From Vitrella brassicaformis (lineage: Eukaryota; Sar; Vitrellaceae), in NCBI GenBank assembly GCA_001179505.1, contig CDMY01000295.1, positions 62,001 to 126,000 on the forward strand: a stretch of DNA of 64,000 nt, given 5' to 3'. A program made the translations under genes and the position numbers. A model generated the notes under the pieces. That model did no database searches. It was not told the origin of the DNA and saw only the letters and a program-made list of their open reading frames with translations. Below, one piece after another: positions 56,556-64,000 of the stretch (position 1 is the stretch's first letter; every line of letters starts with the position of its first letter).

Positions 56556-59223
56556 AGAGGCAGGCAGGCAGGCAGGTTGGCTTACGTCTTTGTGCAAAGC
56601 GCAGAGTGACTGTGTCCAGGTGAAGAGCTCGCACTGGCCATCCTCCTTGCATAGCTCCTGGCACTCTTGGGGGGTCTTGGCGGTGCTCACGGACTTGACG
56701 GGGTCGCCCTGGTACGCAAACCCGGTGTCCACACACGTGCCATCTGCACACACATGCAGAGAGACAGACAGACAGACAGAATGTGCGCAAGGCGGAAGGG
56801 GGAAGGAAAAGGCGGCCACGCCACTACCCCCCACTCACTGCATGATCTCGGTCCGGCGAAGAAGCCCTCCTTGGTAGCGACGTCCTTGACGTCCCACGAC
56901 TTGAGGTAGCACCCGCCCCACTTGGGCGCATACACCACGTGGAAACACGCGGGGTCGTCCGCACACAGGGCCTGGCAGGCCGCCGCGTCCTTGACCTCGG
57001 TGTTCTGCCCTCCCATGCCCGTAGCCTTGATCTCGGTGTCAGCCGACAGACAGGAATAATCTGAGCCCACCCATCCCATCAACACAACACACCTAGGGAC
57101 GGTTGGTGCGTGTGTGGTGTCACCAAACTGACCTTCCTCTTCCTCGGTGTCCTCGGGGGACCAGTTGCAGGCGACCTTAAGGGCGCCCTTCAGGTTCGGC
57201 TCCTCATTCTGATTCACCCAACACACACACACACACACACAAAGAGAGGAGAGAGAGACAGAGACAGGGTGTCGACAAAGCGTCCATCCCGAATTTTTCT
57301 GTACCGTGACGTTGGCGGGCGTTGCGGGCCACTGCTTGAGCGCACAGGTGGCCTGGAGCAGGTCGGAGGCGTTGTAGACATAGCCGCTGCAGAGCTCCTC
57401 TTGCTTGCACTTCTCCATGCAGTCGGCCCGGGAGGCGGAGGGCTGCTCGGTGATCGAGTCGAAGCGGTTGATGTCAAACCCGTCCCCAAGCTCCTCGAAA
57501 CACCAATCAACTGACACCATTCGCCCATCCATCCATCCATCCATCCAGTGCGCTGCGTGCATACCGCAGTATTTCTCGCCCGAGACGGGCGTCATGCCGT
57601 CGCCCCTGTCTTCGACTTTCTCCTCATCGACAGTAGAGGCAAACAGGTGACAGGCCCCGATGACCTCGGGCAGCTGTCTCCTTCGTACGCTGCCGGATTC
57701 GGTGTCCGTGTCCGTGTCGGCGTCAATGGCGTCAATGTCGAGATCGGCGACATCGGTTGTTCCCTCCGCCGTCACTTTGGCCTGTGGGACCCATGAGAAG
57801 TGGTCGCAGTGCTCGCTGGTCTGGCAGAGCTTGTGGCACTCGACCGCCGAGCTCGTCATGGCCGGCTTGTCGCCGCCCTCGCTCTCGCCCTTATACAGCA
57901 CCCCCTGCTTGAAACACGCTGTTTGTGCTGCATCCAGACGCACACACAGCACCGAGAGGGAGGGAAAGGCGTACTGTACTGTGTGTGTCGATGATGTGAT
58001 GCGGGCGGGAGACTGACTGGCATCGGTCAGTCGGCCGACTGACCTTCCTGGTCTTGTTCGGGCGTTTCCCTCTTGTGCATTGTGAATTCGATGTGTCCGT
58101 CTTTGACGTCCTTGCCGTCCACGGTGACGGTGTGGTTATTGAGCTTGTGGTTGACACCCTTGCGCACAAACTGCACACGGTTCAGGCTGATCGTGTAGTC
58201 ACCCACAATCCAACGGCCATCTGACAAACACTCGACACACACACACACAGAAAGTGTTGCCGGCCGTCCTGTCTGTCTGTGCCCGCGTGTGTCGCACCTT
58301 CCCAGGCCTCTGTGAAAGTGTCGAAGTGCTCCGTCCACTTGGGGGTGAATTTCTGCGCCAGCACGTCGTAGCTCTCCACCTTGACATAGTCCACAAAGGC
58401 GCTCGAGGGAAGGCACTTCATGTCGAACTTGCCGAACTCCTCAACGGCATTGGGGCCGGGCGACCACAGGCTAATATATAACTGCATGGGCCGTCTGAGC
58501 GACCGCACCAAGTCGGGGTGCTCCTCGACCGTCAGCTTCCGCACCGTCACGTTGTTGATGGCCCACACCACTCTGTCGGGGGTCCACTCTATTTGGTACC
58601 TCTGGTAGTCGGCGGGCTTGGCTGCGATGGTTTCGTTGACCAGATGGGCCCCCAACACGTTCTCTGGCTCGCGCCCGAGACCTGGCGGCATAGCAGCTGA
58701 ATGGTGAGTGGGTGGGTGGCTTGTGTGGTGACTTGTTGTGGTACCGATGATGAGGCTTGACAGTGCCTCGGGTGTCCCGTAGGCATTGTTGCCCTTGCCG
58801 AGCACGGCGAAATCAATCTCCTGCCTGAATGAACCAACACACACACAGACACAGACACAGACAGACACCGCTTTGCCCAGTGTCCCCTTTTCTCTCTCTC
58901 TTTGTCGCGGGCTCAGCTCAGCTCAGCTCAGCTCAGGTAATTGAGCTGACTGACCAGGGGTGCCTGGGGTGTGTGGAGTTGGGGTAGAAGAGGAAGAACG
59001 ACATTATCTGCCCGCTGCACGCCGGCGCCATCATCCTCACCTCGAAACGCCCGTACGAAAACGCCTCATCGGTGGCGATGGACCCCGCGCCCCACACCTT
59101 CTGGCACGTTCCCAGCGTCGTGTCGAAGAAGTACTCACCTCGCTCGTGCGAATACGGGCACTGTGCGTGGGCTGCCGCCAGAAGGGCGGCCAGCAGGCCG
59201 ACACGATTGGTTGCCACAACCAT
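55038..59223 (-). CDS. Secreted GH16-like / PAN-apple / C-type lectin protein with probable GPI anchor
   Basis: About 16 exons from ATG 59223. Signal peptide VGLLAALLAAAHA. A GH16/xyloglucan-transglycosylase-like domain follows: GAGSIATDEAFSYGRFEVRM, QEIDFAVLGKGNN (about 58830-58790), YQRYQIEWTPDRVVWAINN and MQLYISLWSPGPN. In active relatives the motif is EIDFE; here it is EIDFA, so the acid/base Glu is missing while the nucleophile Glu remains. After a linker come several Cys-rich PAN/apple-like units (ECHKLCQTSEHCDHFSW, DCMEKCKQEELCSGYVY, ACQALCADDPACFHVVY, ECQELCKEDGQCELFTW, VCEQMCAQMGECQLYGF). A C-type-lectin-like domain follows (GYFNSGSKCYRLGFEPMEW, EAEDTCEAEGGHLATVG, NRYWIGLMG, ESCRGTRRRYICEHD). 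The tail is Gly/Ala-rich and ends in a short hydrophobic segment (MASLVASLAAAVMLMRLL), as in GPI-anchor signals. Best read as a carbohydrate-binding surface or wall protein. Minor splice choices are uncertain. Confidence 0.8.
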
Positions 59224-59408
59224 TAGTCGGTCACTGCGACTGGCGGCGGGAGTGTGCAGCTGCCGGGGTTCCTTAAGGGAGGGAATTGCTCGCCCAGCCC
59301 AGAGCTTCGCCTGTACTATAATTTCCGCCCAACGGCCGGGGGGCTGGTCGGGGGGCCAGGGCCGTCTCACTGTCACCTCGGCCGAATTCTGAGAGCACAC
59401 GGTTTGCA
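59224..59408. promoter_or_regulatory. Shared divergent promoter
   Basis: Only 185 bases separate the starts of the surface protein (59223, -) and the membrane protein (59409, +). The interval is GC-rich with ATAATTTCCGCCC at about 59319 and no canonical TATA box. It must hold the 5' signals of both genes, so co-expression is plausible. Confidence 0.45.
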
Positions 59409-60042
59409 ATGTCCGTCAACGTGTTAAAGATAGTGCGTCGTGGCGGTGGCCCCGCCCCGCTGGTCAACAACCCCGGCAAGGGCCACTGCTGGATGCAGGT
59501 GGGCCTCAACGCACTCATCACGGCCGTCTCGGGGCTGGGCATCGTTGCCGCACAGTGGGAGAATGCCAACTGCGGCGAGGAGGCCACGAGGTACCTGATC
59601 ACCATGGGCATCATGGCGCTCTTTTCGGCTGCGTTTTTCATCCTGCTGGGGACGCAGGCGGCGAGCGACACCGAGTGGTCGTGTTATCTGATGGTGATGA
59701 TTGCTATCGGGATTGTGGAGGGGGTGGGCGGGGCCTGGGGCGTGTGGATCTGCTACCGGGTGTACTCGCGGAGACACTTCAAGGGCACTCGCGAACACAA
59801 CTGCTGGACATCGGTGGGGTCTGTCGCACTCTTGAGTGCCGCGCAGCCGTGTGTTTACTGTGTGGTTCTCTCTGGTTCTTGTCTTGTTTGTGTCCCTCCC
59901 TCAGCCCAAGACGCTGTATTATGTGATTCAGACGATGTGCCTGGTCCACATCTTCACGACGGTGTATGCCATCTACATAACGCACATCAGCTTTCTCGTC
60001 GAACTCATCAGACAAATGGGATCGCTCAAGGAAGTACGCTGA
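59409..60042 (+). CDS. Four-helix membrane protein
   Basis: Two exons, 59409-59815 and about 59905-60042, joined in phase 0 after NCWTS (donor GTGGGG, acceptor CCTCAG). About 181 residues with four hydrophobic segments: ALITAVSGLGIVAA, LITMGIMALFSAAFFILLG, YLMVMIAIGIVEGVGGAWGV and VIQTMCLVHIFTTVYAIYI. A short basic N terminus (MSVNVLKIVRRGGG) precedes the first. The spacing resembles small tetraspan proteins, but the tetraspanin CCG motif is missing and no family is recognised. It could be a partner of the divergently transcribed surface protein. Confidence 0.7.
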
Positions 60043-60452
60043 CTGGACTGACTTCTGACTTCTGACTGCTCGAGAGGGAATCAACTAACGGACAGATGAG
60101 ATGGATGGATGACCGATGCTAAGACAACCACTCGCCGCTCCCCAGAACTCACTGCTCATGCAGAGAGGTAGGTGGGCGTCAATCAAAACTGTCAATGTGT
60201 GTGGGCACTGCACTCAACTCAATCAGAAAAACACGACAATCCAATCCTGGCCCCTTCCTTGCCGCGGTGCAATCGCGTTCACACATGTAATTTACATACA
60301 CCACACCCTGCCCTGGCTCGATAAGCTACCACACGCCCAGACACGGCAAACTCACACACGAAAAAACCACACCCACCCAGACGGTCAGACATGCCTGATG
60401 GATGGATGGATGATGGGCTGACCCTTTAAAGCGACGCTTAGTAGTGCTGATC
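60043..60452. other. Intergenic region
   Basis: No gene seen. Contains a TCTGACTTCTGACTTCTGACTG tract (60052-60070), a (GGAT)n tract at 60098-60113 and a second at 60400-60415. Lies between two convergent genes, so 3' ends and polyadenylation signals are expected here but none is clear. Confidence 0.5.
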
Positions 60453-62599
60453 TCAATCACGCTCATGCCGCCCCCTCCCCCTCTCCCCCTCTCCCTCTCC
60501 CTCCTTGCTGGCAGAGGCCCGTCTCTCGGCCGCATCGGCAGCCAGGCGCCGCTTGTGCAGTGTCAAAGACCAGCCGGTTGGTTGCGCACCTTCTGACCCG
60601 CTGTCGCAACCAACCGGCACCGGCTGGTCGCTGGTCTTGGTGCTCTTGCTGCCGCTGCTCTTGCTGCTGAGGTTCTCCGCGGCCCGCTGGATGATGTCTG
60701 CCGGCATGAAGGGGTCATGCAGCGGCCCGCCTGCCTCCAAGTCGACCATCTGAACCTCAGTGTCGATCTCAGGAATATTCTCTTCCATAGCCGGAGGGGG
60801 CGAGGGCACCTGCACCGGTGAGGGCACCACAGACGGCGGGGCAGAGTTCTCAGGGGGCGGCTCGGAGCGGAGGTCGAGCGGCTCGGAGCAGACACGATTC
60901 ACCACAGCCCAGGCAGGCCGCTCGCGAGCCGTCATCGGCGCAGCGTCGCCCTCCCCCTCAGTCACGTCATCGTCGCACTGCTCGGGGTCGGTCCATCCAC
61001 CGTACTGGTGCGGATTCGCATAATGAGACGCCCGGGGCGCCGCACCAGCCCCCCCTTCGTCCGCCTGAGCGTCCTTGTTGCGTGCAGATCGTCGGGGCCG
61101 CACTGCTGCAGCGTCGCCAGGCTTGAACAGGTGATCGGTGATGGAGAAGGGCGGGACGAATGGCTGGCGATTCGCGTAGCATTCGACGATGAGGACCTTG
61201 CCCTGCCCGAGGGCATCGGCGGCCGCGTCGAGGCGCCTCTGCCGTCTGCTGGCCCGCTGGGGCGGGATGGTGGTGGGGGTGGTGGTAGTAGTGCCGGGGA
61301 GCTGCAGGGTGGTGGACCCATGGGTGGGCGACGAGGTGCCAGCGGGCTTGGCCACGTTGTTGCGGTTCTTGCGGCGTCTGACAGCAGATAGCATGACGAT
61401 GGAGCGATTGACTGACTGATGTGTCTGTCCTTCATCCACATACCTGTTTTGTTGCGGCTTGCTGTCGACATCTCCTCCTTCTTGCCCCTGGTCGTCATCC
61501 TGTTGGCACACCTCACGGGCTCGATCAGCTGACCAGCAGGAGGGAGACAAATCGTCGTTCATCCCGTGGGTCAGCCAGCCGTGAATCATGCATGGCTTAC
61601 AGTGTGTGTAGAAGACGTAAAGGGACGCCAGGTTGTGTGTGAGCTTGCGCTGCAGCCCGTCGAGGCCCCACAGCATGAGCGCCTCAGGGTACCGGTCGGC
61701 ATACTCCTGCTGGACCGAACTCATCATCGACACATCTAGAGCCAATAACACACACACACACGATGGAACACTCTTCACGTGGCTGCCCTGCTCTTCCGTA
61801 CCGGTCAAGTCGACGAATCCCTTGCCAGGCTGCCATTCCACCGCATTTGCCTTGTCAACCGCGCCCCCATCCCTCTCCCCCCGCTTATCCCTCGCAAACT
61901 GAATCAGGACATGCTCCACCGCCCCGAGGAACCGCTCCACAAAGCCCCCCTGACCGTCCTCCAGCAGCCGCTTCATGTGGTGGAACGTCTTGTGGATGGT
62001 CTTCTCGATGCGCTGCTCGATCGACGACCCGCCCCGCCCCTCCCCCGGGTGGTGGTGGCCCTTGGCCGCCTCCCGCTCTCTCTGCCGCTTGCGAATGTAG
62101 GTGTCCTCCTTGCAGCGGAGAAAAAGGTCGAGCAGGTCGACATCGGCAGACAGGCGCGCCCAGATGGAGACCCGCTGGCGCTCGTGGCCGTGGTCCTCCA
62201 ACTCGCCGTCGGTGTCGGTCAGCTCCTCGCCGGACTCGTACATGGCCCGACGCAGGTGACCCAACTGACACACACAAACAAGAGAAGAGAATCAGACAGA
62301 CCAGGTAAAAAGGCAGTGTGGTGGGGAAATGTCGCAGAATGCTCTCGCGTTGACGCGCTCACCAGCAGCTGATGGTTGAGCCATCTGGTCTGCTTGCGAT
62401 TGCCTCGGCGCCCCTGCCTTGACGGCTCCCGTCTTCTGGCGGCCTTGCTGCCCCTGGAGGGCAAGGCCGCTGATGAGTACTCGGCTGGGGGTGGTGCGGG
62501 AGGGCTGGGGGTGACGCTGACGATAGGCATCGGGCCAAATGCTGCGTCCTCGTACGCACGCCGGGTTGGGTCAGGCTGGTGGGGAGTGCTCATCGCCAT
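60453..62599 (-). CDS. Nuclear-type low-complexity protein, possibly R3H-associated
   Basis: About six exons from ATG 62599 (MAMSTPHQPDPTRRAYEDAA) to TGA near 60453. The second ATG at 62593 is an equal start candidate. After a Pro-rich start there is a basic cluster (RRREPSRQGRRGNRKQTRW), then an acidic stretch (EELTDTDGELEDHGHERQR). A helical segment (SIEQRIEKTIHKTFHHMKRL, FVERFLGAVEHVLIQFARD) precedes YADRYPEALMLWGLDGLQRK followed by a Leu-rich helix. This order resembles the R3H-associated domain seen upstream of R3H RNA-binding modules, but I cannot confirm it. The C-terminal 300 residues are Pro/Ser/Thr/Glu-rich with basic patches (RRRKNRNN, RRSARNKD) and end in a Glu/Arg-rich tail. It may bind nucleic acid in the nucleus. 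The middle short exons (61600-61440) are the least certain. Confidence 0.6.
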
Positions 62600-63147
62600 G
62601 CTGACGGCTCGAGGGATGAGGAAAGAGGGCTCCTGTGCTTCTCCTTGCCTCTTCCTCTGTTTTGGCCTTCCCGGAAGGGATCGAACTCATTGCGAGCCTC
62701 TTCGATCCGTCTCTTCGTTCGTTAACCTCACGGGGACCTTGCCCCCGGCGGTCTCTTGGGCAGAGCTTTCTCCACAGTGCAGATATGGTCCACATCGCAC
62801 GAACAAGGGTCACTCTGCTTTTCGCCTTGACTTCTCTGACTCGCTACGCCCCCTTGCATGAAGACAACTGACCAGCATCCAATGCCTGTCGATGCATTGC
62901 TTCCCCGCCCTGGATCAGATCAGCACATACCTACACACACGCATGCAGCACGCACTACGGCACAGTCAGTGCATCCAAGTTCCGCCGATACGACAGAAGG
63001 ACGGGCAGACAGACAAACAAAAACCAACCTATGAAAGTAGATAGATACAACAATGACGAGTATATAGAGATACATACAGACAGAGAGGCGCAGAGATACA
63101 CGAGATAGATACAGAAAGAGCTGCCATCTCGGACATATATGAATCCA
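62600..63147. other. Intergenic region
   Basis: Nothing gene-like. A plus-strand frame at 62635-62871 has no recognisable motif. An A/T-richer tract with TATATAGAGATACATACAGA occurs near 63060-63080. Confidence 0.5.
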
Positions 63148-64000
63148 CTACGCACCGGCCTCCGTCCGGGACGGCACCTGCACAAGGAAGGAGAGACAAG
63201 AAAGCCAGCGAGCGCCACTAGCTGTGACTCCGACACCGAGCGTCGCGTGTCTTCTGTCTCTGACCGACCTCCTCTATTGTGTAGACCTCCAAGTCCGCAC
63301 ACACGAATGAATGAGTGGCCGACAGCGTGGCCGATCCGTACTTGCTGAAGCGGCCAATGTACCTCTGGCCGTCGAGGGGCAGATCTTTCTTCCCCAGACA
63401 GTGGTAGCACAGGCGAAGATCGCCGCCATAACCTAATTCCAGCCGGCCACCAAAGTATAACTCCCCGTTGTCTGCCACTCGCCGTGCACCGGCGACCTCC
63501 ACCCACTGCGCGGCCCGGGGAAGTGTGATCTTTGTGATGCGGCCGTCGTCGAATGCGCCGCTGATGGAGTAGAAGGTCACCGGGCAATTGGTCCTCTCCA
63601 CTGCCGTTGGGTCAGCTGGCTGCGTGAGCTGTCCCTTGATGTGGCTCGCAAAGATGCAGCCGCCCAGGTCCTTGATGACGAACAGCAGATTGGCCGCCTC
63701 GCCCACCTTAGCGAGCAGGCAGCCATGCATCCAGCCGTCGCGCTGACCCCTGACAGACACATCCGGATACAGACACAGAGGACAGGGAAAATGCACTCAT
63801 GGACCAGCTGGCAATAGCGTCGTGGCTTCGGTAGGTGCCCCACTCACTTGAAGAGGAGCTGTGCCGTCGATGGTCTGTCGGCCGCCATGTCGGTGAGGGC
63901 CTGCAGCTCATCGGCAGGGATGATAGGGTCGGCCGGACGGGTGCTCCACACCTGCACACACACACAGAGGTGATACATACAGCCCCAACACAGCCATGTG
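63148..64000 (-). CDS. TLDc-domain protein (5' end cut by window)
   Basis: At least three exons visible. About 63950-63848 carries DPIIPADELQALTDMAADRP. The next exon (about 63750-63268) is a TLDc domain: DGWMHGCLLAKVGEAANLLF, FVIKDLGGCIFASHI, an aromatic pair TFYSISGAFD, ARRVADNGELYFGGRLELGY and the closing CADLEVYTIEE. Layout matches TLDc proteins (Gly-rich FGGY-type strand, then F...E(V)F.I). It ends either by splicing at GTCGGT to a short last exon (about 63180-63148, ending TAG) or by reading on to a stop at 63218. It differs from the TLDc gene at 9709 in sequence, so it is a separate paralogue. The N terminus lies beyond 64000. Confidence 0.7.

Overview
This window is nuclear DNA of a protist-like eukaryote. 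It is moderately GC-rich. Nearly all genes are cut into many short exons by roughly 40-150 nt GT-AG introns packed with CA/TG microsatellites. Exons were joined by hand from splice sites and reading phase. The gene content fits an alveolate alga, perhaps a chromerid such as Vitrella: TLDc and KCTD-type BTB proteins, a PH-ankyrin-FYVE protein, a SMYD-type SET methyltransferase, a PP2C phosphatase, eukaryotic glutamate-cysteine ligase, and a secreted GH16/PAN/C-type-lectin protein. The species is an inference; there is no rRNA or organelle marker here to prove it.

Layout. 1-3.0 kb: C-terminal-truncated gene with two BTB/T1 domains (-). 3.1-18.3 kb: a repeat mosaic. It holds (i) degenerate tandem pieces of the coiled-coil gene that lies intact at 18.3-23.6 kb, (ii) nested inverted repeats sharing a dispersed repeat core, (iii) a secreted glycoprotein gene (7.5-8.3 kb, -), (iv) a roughly 20-exon TLDc gene with tandemly duplicated exon modules (9.7-14.8 kb, -), and (v) a three-exon repeat-protein gene (15.3-15.9 kb, +). 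The 5' ends of the genes in (iii)-(v) are joined by a duplicated, inverted, apparently bidirectional 5' region (8.4-9.0 and 14.5-15.2 kb). 18.3-23.6 kb: long coiled-coil protein (+). 24.8-28.8 kb: PH-ankyrin-FYVE protein (-). 29.2-29.8 kb: decayed reverse-transcriptase tail (-). 29.9-35.0 kb: large gene ending in a PP2C domain, with a recent internal tandem duplication and an assembly gap inside one copy (-). 36.7-38.7 kb: SMYD-like SET/MYND protein (+).

39.8-40.6 kb: coiled-coil membrane protein (-). 41.1-45.1 kb: large single-pass membrane protein of unknown role (+). 45.6-46.4 kb: NTF2/SnoaL-like protein (-). 46.6-47.0 kb: glutaredoxin-like protein (+). 47.1-47.4 kb: second gap. 49.3-53.3 kb: glutamate-cysteine ligase (-). 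55.0-59.2 kb: secreted GH16-like/PAN/C-type lectin protein with a probable GPI signal (-), divergent from a four-helix membrane protein (59.4-60.0 kb, +). 60.5-62.6 kb: possible R3H-associated protein (-). 63.1-64.0 kb: second TLDc gene, cut by the window edge (-).

The genes do not form a pathway or operon. Thiol chemistry (glutamate-cysteine ligase and a glutaredoxin-like protein) and membrane/phosphoinositide signalling (FYVE, PH, PP2C) recur, but that may be chance. The most distinctive biology is structural: repeated local duplication and inversion of exons, introns and shared 5' regions, and a wall or surface protein whose glycosidase-like domain lacks its acid/base glutamate.
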